The notes beneath the pieces are model-generated. The model ran no database searches, had not been told where the DNA came from, and saw nothing but the letters and a program-made list of their open reading frames with translations. A DNA stretch of 64,000 nucleotides from Bradyrhizobium elkanii USDA 76. Its GTDB lineage: Bacteria; Pseudomonadota; Alphaproteobacteria; Rhizobiales; Xanthobacteraceae. The first letter of the stretch is position 1, and every line of letters starts with the position of its first letter. The stretch lies in contig NZ_CP066356.1 of assembly GCF_023278185.1 (NCBI RefSeq), positions 1,356,001-1,420,000 of the forward strand. The letters are read 5' to 3'. A program made the position numbers and the translations under genes. Positions 34,973 through 43,079 of the stretch are shown one piece after another.

Positions 34973-35325
34973 CGGTCCGCTTGGCCCCGCTCGAGAGATT
35001 TCAAGAACAGAATGAAGTCGCCCACCTGATCCCGCTCGAAGCTGAACTGGGGCATGGTCGGATGGCCGGTGACGATCCCTTCCGCCAGCGATTCCTGCAG
35101 CATCTCGACCGGATAGCGTTCGTGCAATGTCCGGAACGGAGGTGCTATCCTCAGCGGGCTCGGGCTCACCCGATCGATTGCATGGCAGCGGGCGCAGTAG
35201 AGCTGCGCAAGGCGACGGCCTTGCTCCTGGTTCGCAGCGGCCGGAGTCAGCGCGGCGCAGATCGCGCTGATGACCACGAAACCACGAGCGATATGGCTCT
35301 GAAATGTCCCGGCTGGATGCTTCAC
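34969..35325 (-). CDS. Small c-type cytochrome
   Basis: 118 residues from GTG 35325. Signal peptide (GFVVISAICAALTPAAA); haem site CARCH at residues 44-48; distal Met probably Met91 in HPTMPQF. A compact mono-haem class I cytochrome. It begins 14 bases after the USP stop and is likely co-transcribed with it. Its end holds the FixK box of the next gene. Confidence 0.87.
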   Translation of the reverse strand: MKHPAGTFQSHIARGFVVISAICAALTPAAANQEQGRRLAQLYCARCHAIDRVSPSPLRIAPPFRTLHERYPVEMLQESLAEGIVTGHPTMPQFSFERDQVGDFILFLKSLERGQADR

Positions 35326-35339
35326 AGTTCGACTCGCGC

Positions 35340-36176
35340 TTAGTGAGACATCAGGACCGGGACGGTCATCGCGCGCAGCATGTCGCGCGTCACGCCGCCG
35401 AGCAGGGTTTCCTGCAGGCGGGAGTGGCCGTATCCGCCCATCACCAGAAGGTCAAGGCTCTCATCCGCCGCGATCGACAGCAGGATCGACTGAACCTCGG
35501 ACTTGGACGCCGGCAACGACGTGATCTTGGCCGGAAGCCCTTCCTTTGCAAGGTAGCGCACCAAGTGGTCGCTGGAGCTTTCTGAGGGGATCGGATCGGC
35601 GCCATCGATGGTGATGACGGTGAGAGCATCGGCTGCGCGCAGCAGCGGCATTGCGTCGTGCAGGGCGCGGGCGGCAAGCCGGCTGCCATCCCAGCAAATC
35701 CCGATACGCTTCGCCGAGAACGCGCCGTGGAATGTATAGGGCATGAACAGAACAGGACCCCCGGCTTGGAACAAGAGCTCGCGCGGGATCACGTTGTCGT
35801 AGCTGTTGTATTCGCCCAGCGGCTGCACCACCACGGTCAGGTCATGCAGTCGCGCGCTCGCGCAGATCATCTCCCGAGCATCGATGGGGAGCGCACCCAC
35901 GGCGCGGGTCGCGTAGGATATCCCCGCATTACGTGCCTCGATATCGAAGACGCGCAGCGCAACCTCGGCGCGTTCGAGGGCCTGCTCATGTTCAGCCTCG
36001 AACAGTGAGGCGACCGCCGCGCCGCCTTCAACGACGAACGGTACGCTGGCGGTCTCGTAGCCGATCGCCATTGCGTCGAGGTGCGCGCCGGTGCCGAGCG
36101 CGAGCGAAACCGATCCGTCGACCGCGGGACGTGGCGACAGCTCCGTCGGGATGTGGACCAGGATGTTCTTGAACAT
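35340..36176 (-). CDS. Universal stress protein, tandem UspA domains
   Basis: 278 residues from ATG 36176 (GGAG seven bases before): MFKNILVHIPTELSPRPAVD. Domain 2 (~150-278) carries KRIGICWDGSRLAARALHDA and the nucleotide loop GGYGHSRLQETLLGGVTRDM, ending in PVLMSH like the USP at 24264. The box upstream has one mismatch. First gene of a unit with the small cytochrome. Confidence 0.9.
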   Translation of the reverse strand: MFKNILVHIPTELSPRPAVDGSVSLALGTGAHLDAMAIGYETASVPFVVEGGAAVASLFEAEHEQALERAEVALRVFDIEARNAGISYATRAVGALPIDAREMICASARLHDLTVVVQPLGEYNSYDNVIPRELLFQAGGPVLFMPYTFHGAFSAKRIGICWDGSRLAARALHDAMPLLRAADALTVITIDGADPIPSESSSDHLVRYLAKEGLPAKITSLPASKSEVQSILLSIAADESLDLLVMGGYGHSRLQETLLGGVTRDMLRAMTVPVLMSH

Positions 36177-36238
36177 GGCCGTTCTCCAAAGAGGTGGAAG
36201 AGCAAGTGCCACCAAAGCACGGATCGAGGCGGGCCAAT

Positions 36239-36252
36239 TTGATCTGCCTCAT
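36239..36252. promoter_or_regulatory. FixK-like box, one mismatch
   Basis: TTGATCTGCCTCAT, last base off; 62 bases before ATG 36176 (-). Confidence 0.6.
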
Positions 36253-36271
36253 GCGCGGTCGGGGATTCAGA

Positions 36272-36285
36272 TTGAGCGAGATCAA
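36272..36285. promoter_or_regulatory. FixK/FNR-type box
   Basis: TTGAGCGAGATCAA, full match, 53 bases before phbB ATG 36339 (+). Confidence 0.8.
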
Positions 36286-36338
36286 TTCATCGAGCGTGTA
36301 ATTCGCGCAAATGTTGTGCCCAGCTTGGAGGAGCCGGC

Positions 36339-37064
36339 ATGGCGCGCGTCGCATTGGTTACGGGTGGAAGCAGGGGAATTGGCGCCGCGATTTCGCGTGC
36401 CCTCGCTGCCGCCGGATGCCGGGTTGCGGCCTGCTATGCTGGAAATGCGGGAGCCGCGTGGTCGTTTCAGGATCAGACGGGAATTCCCGTATTCCAGTGG
36501 GATGTCGCGAACTTTCAGGCCTGTGCAGCCGGCGTCCGCGAGGTGGAGGCGGCGCTGGGCCCGATCGACATCCTGGTCAACAACGCCGGTATCGTGCGCG
36601 ACGCCACACTGCATCGAATGACCAAGCTGCAATGGGACGCGGTCATCCGGACCGATCTCGATTCGCTGTTCAACATGTGCCGCCCCCTCATCGAGGGCAT
36701 GCGGGCCCGCAGGTTCGGGCGGATCATCAACGTCTCGTCCATCAACGGGCAGAAGGGCCAGATCGGCCAGACGAACTACGCCGCGGCGAAGGCCGCCGAG
36801 CTCGGCTTCACCCGTGCATTGGCGCTCGAAAGCGCGCGGTTCGGTATCACGGTCAATGCGATCTGCCCGGGTTACATCAATACTGAGATGCTGGCGGCGG
36901 TGCCGGCCGATGTCATGCAGAACTCGATTCTGCCGCAGATCCCGGTCGGGCGGTTGGGGCAGCCGGAGGAGATTGCCCGTGCCGTCGCGTTTCTTGCAGC
37001 CGACGAAGCAGGGTTCATCACCGGATCGACGCTGTCGATCAATGGCGGCCAACACATGTGTTGA
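36339..37064 (+). CDS. phbB: Acetoacetyl-CoA reductase (SDR)
   Basis: 241 residues. Rossmann motif TGGSRGIG (8-15), NNAG (81-84), catalytic Ser134 (NVSSINGQ), Tyr147 and Lys151 (QTNYAAAKA). The QKGQIGQTNY context is characteristic of PHB-type NADPH-dependent acetoacetyl-CoA reductases rather than FabG. Makes (R)-3-hydroxybutyryl-CoA for PHB. First gene of an operon of four, ending with PHA synthase. No thiolase (phbA) is in the window. Confidence 0.92.
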   Translation: MARVALVTGGSRGIGAAISRALAAAGCRVAACYAGNAGAAWSFQDQTGIPVFQWDVANFQACAAGVREVEAALGPIDILVNNAGIVRDATLHRMTKLQWDAVIRTDLDSLFNMCRPLIEGMRARRFGRIINVSSINGQKGQIGQTNYAAAKAAELGFTRALALESARFGITVNAICPGYINTEMLAAVPADVMQNSILPQIPVGRLGQPEEIARAVAFLAADEAGFITGSTLSINGGQHMC

Positions 37065-37073
37065 ATAGGAGAG

Positions 37074-37559
37074 ATGACAATGCTCGCCACCGATGTGATG
37101 CGCAGTTCGTTCGCGACGATCAAGCCGACTGCCACCGTGCTCGATGCCGTCGAGCTGCTGCTTGAGACCGATCAGCGCGGCCTGCCGGTGATCGACGACG
37201 CCGGCGACCTCGTCGGCATGGTTTCGGAGGGGGATTTCCTTCACCGCGATGAGCTTGACATCAGCCCGCCGTCAGGAAACTGGCTGGAGTCTCTGCTTGG
37301 CATTGCGGAGAATACACCTGAACGCGAACGCATGCGCACGCTGCAGGTCGGCTCGCTCATGAGTGGCTCGCCGATCACCGTCGATGTCGAGGCATCGATC
37401 GAGGACGTCGTCGCGCAGATGGATGTCTACAATGTCGCTCAGATTCCGGTGCTTGGCGCCGGAACCGTCGTTGGTATTGTCAGTCGCAGGGAGCTGCTTG
37501 CGGCATTGGCGCGCCGATTGAGAGAGCCAGAGAAAGAAAGCACCGGAGTTGCTTCATGA
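37074..37559 (+). CDS. Tandem CBS-domain protein, type B, in the PHB operon
   Basis: 161 residues: MTMLATDVMRSSFATIKPTA. Two CBS motifs (~8-60, ~92-148) with a Trp-containing linker. No BON. Nearly the same architecture as the 17980 protein. GGAG lies before the ATG and the gene begins nine bases after phbB. As a nucleotide-sensing protein it might tie PHB synthesis to energy state (inference). Confidence 0.87.
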   Translation: MTMLATDVMRSSFATIKPTATVLDAVELLLETDQRGLPVIDDAGDLVGMVSEGDFLHRDELDISPPSGNWLESLLGIAENTPERERMRTLQVGSLMSGSPITVDVEASIEDVVAQMDVYNVAQIPVLGAGTVVGIVSRRELLAALARRLREPEKESTGVAS

Positions 37560-37945
37560 GCGAGATGACCCTGCAGTCACATGCGCACGCGGTCGTTTGG
37601 ATCGATCACCTTGTTGCGAAGGTTTTCGGCATCGGGTTGACAGGCGTCAGCGCGACGGCCGTCCATGCGCATTTGGCGTCGCAGCATCTGCATCACAAGA
37701 CGAATACGATCGGCGATGGCCGCGTCCAGGCCGACGCGACATTCCTTGCCCGGGTAGGGGAGGCCGTGAGCGGTTGCAGCGATTTGCTCGTCATCGGTCC
37801 GGGTGTCGAGAAGGTTGAGCTGATGCAATATCTCACGGCGGAACGGCCCGACCTCAACCTGCATGTTGAGCCGAGCGATCATCCGACGGACGCCGAGATC
37901 GTGGCGCTCGGTCGGAAGCGGTTCCACCTCGGAGACGGGCGATGA
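37556..37945 (+). CDS. eRF1/pelota-like small protein (annotated elsewhere as translational machinery protein)
   Basis: 129 residues: MSEMTLQSHAHAVVWIDHLV ... DAEIVALGRKRFHLGDGR. Contains HAVVWIDHLVAKVFGIGL, a His-rich loop HLASQHLHHKTNTIGDGRVQ and LLVIGPGVEKVELMQYLTAE. This pattern fits short bacterial proteins with an eRF1 domain-like fold, of unknown role. ATGA-type overlaps with both neighbours show tight coupling within the PHB operon. Confidence 0.75.
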   Translation: MSEMTLQSHAHAVVWIDHLVAKVFGIGLTGVSATAVHAHLASQHLHHKTNTIGDGRVQADATFLARVGEAVSGCSDLLVIGPGVEKVELMQYLTAERPDLNLHVEPSDHPTDAEIVALGRKRFHLGDGR

Positions 37946-39756
37946 CAGTCCAGGCAGTTCTCGACCAGCCCAGATCTCCTGCCAACGACGATGTGACGGG
38001 TGCCGGAACGCCTGCATCGGCGCAGCCCGAGAAGGAGCCATTGACGGGTACGGAATCGCTCGACCAGCTCGTTCACGCGGCGATGGCGCGATGGACCGGC
38101 GGGCTTTCACCGGCTGGCCTCGCGCTCGCCTTCGCCGATTGGCAACTGCATCTGGCGGCCTCACCCGGTAGACGGCTTGAGCTGGCGTTGAACGCAGTTG
38201 CTGACGGCTCGCGCTTCGCGCGCATGGTGTCGACGCCGCATGCGGCCTGGCAACCCTGGTTCATGGTTAAGCCTCAGCCGGGTGACAACCGTTTTGCGGG
38301 CCAGGATTGGACGTTGCCGGCCTTCAACGTCATTGCGCAGGCGTTCCTGCTGGCGGAGCATTGGTGGCATTCGGCGACCAGCGGCCTGCACGGCGTCTCG
38401 AAAGCAAATGCAGCGGTCGTGGATTTCACCGTCCGGCAATGCCTCGACGTCGTTGCGCCGTCCAACTTTGCGTTCAGCAACCCCGAGGTGCTGCGCAAGG
38501 CAATGGATTCGGGTGGCGGCAACTTCGTTTCGGGCTGGCATAACTGGCTGGAAGATTGCAGGAATCTGTTGAGCGCCGAGCCGTCCGGATCCGCGCCCTT
38601 TGTGGTCGGCAAGGACGTTGCCGTGACCAAGGGCAAGGTTGTGTACCGGAATGAGCTGATCGAGCTCATCCAGTACGCGCCCGAGACGGCCGACGTCTGC
38701 CCGGAGCCAGTGCTGATCGTGCCGGCGTGGATCATGAAGTACTACATCCTCGATCTCTCGCCGCAGAATTCGCTCGTGCGCTTCCTGGTCGAGCGCGGCT
38801 TCACCGTGTTCATGATCTCATGGCGAAATCCGGGGCCAGCCGACCGCGATCTTGGTCTCGAGGACTATCGCAAGCTTGGGGTCGACGCTGCGATCGACGC
38901 GATCAATCAGCTTGCCCCTGAACGCGCGATCCATGCGGCAGGCTACTGCCTCGGTGGCACCCTGCTGGCGATTGCCGCGGCCCGATTGCAAAGGGAGCGG
39001 CCTGGTTGCCTCCGGTCGGTGACGCTGCTGGCGGCCCAGGTCGATTTTACCGATGCAGGCGAGCTGACGCTCTTCATCAATGAGAGCCAGGTTGCGTTCC
39101 TGGAGGACATGATGCGGCAGCGCGGCGTGCTCGAGACGGCGCAGATGGCCGGTGCGTTCCAGTTGCTGCGGTCGAACGACATGATCTGGTCGCGCCTGGT
39201 CCGCGACTATCTGATGGGTGAGCGCGCCGCACCGAGTGACCTGATGTCATGGAACGCGGACGCGACCCGCATGCCCTACCAGATGCATTCGGACTATCTG
39301 CGCAAGCTTTTTCTCAACAATGACCTTGCCGAGGGCCGCTATCTGGCGGACGGACAGCCGGTGGCACTTTCCGACCTTCGCGCCCCCATGTTTGTGGTGG
39401 GCACGGTCCGTGATCACGTCGCGCCCTGGCGGTCGGTTCACAAGATTCACTTGCTCGCGGATGCCGATATCGCCTTCGTGCTGGCGAGCGGCGGCCACAA
39501 CGCCGGCATCGTTGCTCCGCCGTCGGAGGAGCGGCACAGCTATCAGTTGTTGGAGAAAATGGCGGATCAACCCTATGTCGGCCCCGACGAGTGGCTGCGC
39601 AAGGCGATGAATCGCGACGGATCCTGGTGGCTGGAGTGGGTTCGTTTCCTCACGGCGCATTCCGGTGCGTGGGTGCCGGCGCAGCCGGTGCTTCACGCGC
39701 CCGAGGGTGAATCGCCGCTCGAGGATGCGCCGGGCCGGTATGTCCTGCAGCATTGA
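37942..39756 (+). CDS. phaC: Class I poly(3-hydroxyalkanoate) synthase
   Basis: 604 residues. Typical N-terminal region (FNVIAQAFLLAEHWWHSATS) and alpha/beta hydrolase core PVLIVPAWIMKYYILDLSPQ. The lipase-like box GYCLGGT has catalytic Cys336; Asp lies in GTVRDHVAPW and His in ASGGHNAGI. Polymerises (R)-3-hydroxyacyl-CoA into PHB granules. Last gene of the phbB operon, overlapping the previous stop by 4 bases. Confidence 0.95.
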   Translation: MTVQAVLDQPRSPANDDVTGAGTPASAQPEKEPLTGTESLDQLVHAAMARWTGGLSPAGLALAFADWQLHLAASPGRRLELALNAVADGSRFARMVSTPHAAWQPWFMVKPQPGDNRFAGQDWTLPAFNVIAQAFLLAEHWWHSATSGLHGVSKANAAVVDFTVRQCLDVVAPSNFAFSNPEVLRKAMDSGGGNFVSGWHNWLEDCRNLLSAEPSGSAPFVVGKDVAVTKGKVVYRNELIELIQYAPETADVCPEPVLIVPAWIMKYYILDLSPQNSLVRFLVERGFTVFMISWRNPGPADRDLGLEDYRKLGVDAAIDAINQLAPERAIHAAGYCLGGTLLAIAAARLQRERPGCLRSVTLLAAQVDFTDAGELTLFINESQVAFLEDMMRQRGVLETAQMAGAFQLLRSNDMIWSRLVRDYLMGERAAPSDLMSWNADATRMPYQMHSDYLRKLFLNNDLAEGRYLADGQPVALSDLRAPMFVVGTVRDHVAPWRSVHKIHLLADADIAFVLASGGHNAGIVAPPSEERHSYQLLEKMADQPYVGPDEWLRKAMNRDGSWWLEWVRFLTAHSGAWVPAQPVLHAPEGESPLEDAPGRYVLQH

Positions 39757-39782
39757 GCCGCCGGCACGGGTGCTCGGGCAGC

Positions 39783-39796
39783 TTGATCTGCCGCAA
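39783..39796. promoter_or_regulatory. FixK-type box, GCAA variant
   Basis: TTGATCTGCCGCAA, 117 bases before ATG 39914; farther than usual, so the transcript would have a longer leader. Confidence 0.55.
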
Positions 39797-39913
39797 CTTC
39801 TCAACGGTGCGAACCGCTACGGTAAACTGCGCCGCGCCAGCAGGATCGAGTATCCAGCTGGGCACCCCTTGCCTAGGAAGCTTCAAACGGCGTTGTGCCA
39901 GCAGGAGAGAGCC

Positions 39914-40081
39914 ATGAGCGTCATCCTTCGCATCCTCTTCGTCCTCGTGGGATCTATCACCGCGTTCTTCGTTGCGCGGGATTCTCTGAACTTTGACATC
40001 ATACAGACATTTGTGGCCATTCTGCTCGTTACCGCGCTCTTGCTGGGTGGAAGCGTCTGGAACCTATGGCGGAAGACGTGA
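39914..40081 (+). CDS. Small two-helix membrane protein
   Basis: 55 residues: MSVILRILFVLVGSITAFFV then FVAILLVTALLLGGSVWNLW. Two membrane helices joined by ARDSLNFDIIQT. AGGAGAG precedes the ATG. Its end overlaps the start of the P-type ATPase, so it may be an accessory peptide of that pump (inference). Confidence 0.7.
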   Translation: MSVILRILFVLVGSITAFFVARDSLNFDIIQTFVAILLVTALLLGGSVWNLWRKT

Positions 40082-42621
40082 GCGCCACAGACCTCACAGG
40101 ACTAAGCGAAGCCGAAGCGACGGCCCGGCTTCGGGTCGAGGGGCACAACGAGCTTCCGAGCCCTGAGCGGCGCACTCCCATACGTATCGCGTTGGACGTG
40201 CTGCGCGAGCCCATGCTCGCGCTGCTTCTGAGCGGCGGAGTGATCTATCTTTTGCTTGGTGATCTCCAGGAGGCACTCCTGCTCCTTGGCTTCGGCGCCA
40301 TGTCGATCGTGATCACGATCGTGCAGGAGACACGAACTGAACGCGTGTTAGAAGCCTTGCGCGACCTGACCAGTCCGCGGGCCCTCGTGATGCGGGATGG
40401 AGTACGCCGGCGTATCGCCGGCCGGGACGTCGTCCGAGGCGACCTCATCATCCTTGGCGACGGTGATCGCGTGCCAGCCGACGCTGTGCTCCTCGACAGT
40501 CATGATCTGCAGGTCGACGAGTCCCTGCTGACAGGCGAGTCGGTACCCGTTCGCAAGCAGGTGGTCGAGACGGACGCCGTGGCCGAGCATCGGCCGGGCG
40601 GCGACGATCAGCCGTTCGTGTATTCCGGCTCGCTCGTCGTGCGGGGCGAGGGCGCCGCCCGGGTCACGTCCACCGGACCGCGAAGCGAGATCGGAAAGAT
40701 CGGAGCGTCTCTACGCACGCTGCAAGCGGAGCCGCCACGTCTCCAACAGCAGACGGCGAGGCTGGTGCGGTTTTGCTTTTTCGGCGGCGCTGCGGTCAGC
40801 ATCGTTGCCGTGCTGCTTTACGGGACGTTGCGCGGAGACTGGCTGCAAGCGTTGCTCAGCGGCGTCGCAATCGGCATGTCCATGCTGCCGGAAGAATTTG
40901 GTGTGGTGCTCACCGTGTTCATGGCCATGGGCGCGTGGCGCATTTCGAAAGTCCGCGTGCTGACGCGCCGGGCGGCCGCAATCGAGACGTTAGGCTCCGC
41001 CACCGTCTTATGCACCGACAAGACCGGTACTCTGACGCTGAACGAAATGTCAGTTGTAGAATTGCGGTTGCTCGACGGTTCATGCATGCGTCCCAAGTCT
41101 TCGAATCCGGGTTGCGTACGACCCGAATTCCCGGAGATGCTGCGCTACGGCGTCCTTGCCAGTTCGCCTCAGCCGCTGGATCCGATGGAGCGGGCGCTGC
41201 ACGCCCTTGCGGGCCACGTCCGGAAAGAAACCAGCGGGCAGGATGTTCATGGGCAACTGATACATACCTATGGACTCCGGCCCGAGCTCCTCGCCATGAC
41301 CCAGGTCTGGCGGTCATCCCCCGCCGAGGAATACGTTGTTGCAGCCAAAGGAGCCCCTGAAGCGGTTGCGCGTCTCTGCCAGCTGAGCCGTTTGGATCAG
41401 GAATCGATGAGAAGTGCCGTCGGCTTGATGGCGGAGCAAGGGCTCCGTGTGCTCGGGATCGCGGCGGCCGTGCATAAAGGCAACCAGCTTCCTTGTTCGC
41501 AGGAAGCCTTCGCATTCCGCTTCCTCGGACTGGTGGGATTCGCCGACCCGCTTCGCCCCGGTGTGCCTGCTGCGGTGCGTGAATGCCGCTCAGCGGGAAT
41601 TGGCGTCGCCATGATCACAGGCGATTATCCGATAACCGCGGCCGCAATTGCGAAGCAGGCGGGGCTGGATGTCCATGAGGTGATCACGGGGAATCAGATC
41701 AAGCTCATGAGTGACCTGCAGCTTGCGGAACTCGTCAGACGCGTGAACGTGTTTGCTCGCGTATTACCGGAGCAGAAGCTCCGCATCGTGCAGGCAATGA
41801 AGCAGAACGGCGAGATCGTTGCGATGACCGGCGATGGCGTCAACGACGCTCCATCCCTGAAAGCGGCTCACATCGGTATCGCGATGGGCGGGCGCGGAAC
41901 GGACGTCGCGCGCGAGGCGTCCTCTATCGTTCTGCTAGACGACGATTTTAGCGCGATCATCTCGGCCATCCGCCTGGGTCGACGCATCTACGACAATCTG
42001 CGAAAGGCGATGGCCTTCATCTTCGCTGTCCACGTTCCTATCGCGGGGCTCACCCTGCTTCCCCTGGTGTTCGGATTACCTTTGATTCTCGGCCCCGTTC
42101 ACATCGCATTTCTGGAGCTAATCATCGATCCCGTATGCTCACTCGTGTTCGAGGCCGAGCGCGAGGAGCGCGACGTCATGGCGCGTCCACCCAGGCGAGC
42201 TGACAGCCCTCTGTTCACCTGGACGCTAGTTAGCTGGAGCGTTCTTCAAGGTGCCCTGATTTTTGTGCTTGTCGCCGTTCTGTTCGTCATTGCACTTCAC
42301 GCCGGCATGCCTGCAGATGAGGTCAGAGCCTTGGCCTTCTTCGCCCTCATCGGGTCAATTGTCGGTCTCGTCCTGGTCAATCGATCTTTCAGTTCTTCGT
42401 TCCTATCGGCGTTCTTCCGGCCGAATCTGGCGCTGGCGGTAATCTTGCTTTCAATCGCAGGCGCTCTCGGGACCGCACTGCTCTGGCCTCCGGCGTCCAG
42501 CTTGTTTCGTTTCGGTCCCCTTCATCCGGACGATCTGATGATCGCGCTCGGACCGGGAGTGGCGATGCTGGTGGTGCTTGAGCTGCTCAAGCCACTCTGG
42601 CGCCGGCGACTGAGATCCTAG
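40066..42621 (+). CDS. P2-type cation-transporting ATPase
   Basis: 851 residues. TGES (156-159), a M4 motif PEEF (275-278) in MSMLPEEFGVVLTVFM, phosphorylation site DKTGTLT (Asp318), KGAPE, TGDGVNDAPSLKAAHIGIAM. No N-terminal metal-binding CxxC, so it is not a Cu/Cd pump. The order of helices and the late FELIIDPVCSLVFEAE-like stretch (LELIIDPVCSLVFEAERE) fit the Ca2+/Mn2+-type branch. PEEF replaces the common PEGL, so ion choice is uncertain. Starts inside the end of the small membrane protein gene. Confidence 0.88.
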   Translation: MAEDVSATDLTGLSEAEATARLRVEGHNELPSPERRTPIRIALDVLREPMLALLLSGGVIYLLLGDLQEALLLLGFGAMSIVITIVQETRTERVLEALRDLTSPRALVMRDGVRRRIAGRDVVRGDLIILGDGDRVPADAVLLDSHDLQVDESLLTGESVPVRKQVVETDAVAEHRPGGDDQPFVYSGSLVVRGEGAARVTSTGPRSEIGKIGASLRTLQAEPPRLQQQTARLVRFCFFGGAAVSIVAVLLYGTLRGDWLQALLSGVAIGMSMLPEEFGVVLTVFMAMGAWRISKVRVLTRRAAAIETLGSATVLCTDKTGTLTLNEMSVVELRLLDGSCMRPKSSNPGCVRPEFPEMLRYGVLASSPQPLDPMERALHALAGHVRKETSGQDVHGQLIHTYGLRPELLAMTQVWRSSPAEEYVVAAKGAPEAVARLCQLSRLDQESMRSAVGLMAEQGLRVLGIAAAVHKGNQLPCSQEAFAFRFLGLVGFADPLRPGVPAAVRECRSAGIGVAMITGDYPITAAAIAKQAGLDVHEVITGNQIKLMSDLQLAELVRRVNVFARVLPEQKLRIVQAMKQNGEIVAMTGDGVNDAPSLKAAHIGIAMGGRGTDVAREASSIVLLDDDFSAIISAIRLGRRIYDNLRKAMAFIFAVHVPIAGLTLLPLVFGLPLILGPVHIAFLELIIDPVCSLVFEAEREERDVMARPPRRADSPLFTWTLVSWSVLQGALIFVLVAVLFVIALHAGMPADEVRALAFFALIGSIVGLVLVNRSFSSSFLSAFFRPNLALAVILLSIAGALGTALLWPPASSLFRFGPLHPDDLMIALGPGVAMLVVLELLKPLWRRRLRS

Positions 42622-42706
42622 TCGGCGGAAACGTTGAAGTGCGCCTGAAAGGTGATAACTGGGTGCCTACCTTACGAGGAACACGTCGGTAGCGGTGTTC
42701 CTACGT

Positions 42707-42736
42707 CGAAGGCCGGCTCCGAAGAGCCGGCCTTCG
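42707..42736. terminator. Strong 13-bp hairpin between convergent genes
   Basis: CGAAGGCCGGCTC (42707-42719) and GAGCCGGCCTTCG (42724-42736) pair perfectly with a 4-base loop. It lies between the ATPase stop (42621, +) and the stop of the next minus-strand gene (42766), a good place for a bidirectional terminator. Confidence 0.75.
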
Positions 42737-42765
42737 AGGTATGGCAGGCACGAGCAGCGCGCGTT

Positions 42766-43011
42766 CTAGCGGACTGTGACATCTCGGTTGGTGAGGGTCA
42801 TCAGCAGCAATGACAGTCCGGATGCCGCCGCCACGAACGCTGCGGTCCATGTCAGCGCAGTGACTACGAACGCCGCCTCCAAGCGCCAGGCTAGAAGCGG
42901 CTCGGTCGAGGCAAGCGGAATGGCATTGGGGAAGAAGTAATTGTAAAATAAAACAAGCGCTACCGTTGAGATGACGCTTCCGGCAAGAAGAAGGCTCAAT
43001 GCGCGTTTCAT
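42766..43011 (-). CDS. Small membrane protein, two helices
   Basis: 81 residues from ATG 43011 (AGGAGA upstream): MKRALSLLLAGSVISTVALV ... TWTAAFVAAASGLSLLLMTL. Two membrane helices with a periplasmic loop (YNYFFPNAIPLASTEPLLAW). Downstream of the kinase-type gene on the same strand. Not recognised. Confidence 0.6.
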   Translation of the reverse strand: MKRALSLLLAGSVISTVALVLFYNYFFPNAIPLASTEPLLAWRLEAAFVVTALTWTAAFVAAASGLSLLLMTLTNRDVTVR

Positions 43012-43079
43012 GACATTCTCCTGTCTGGGCGGGAGAATGCTGACAGGTTTCCGTCGATCGACCAATTCCGGATGTTTCC

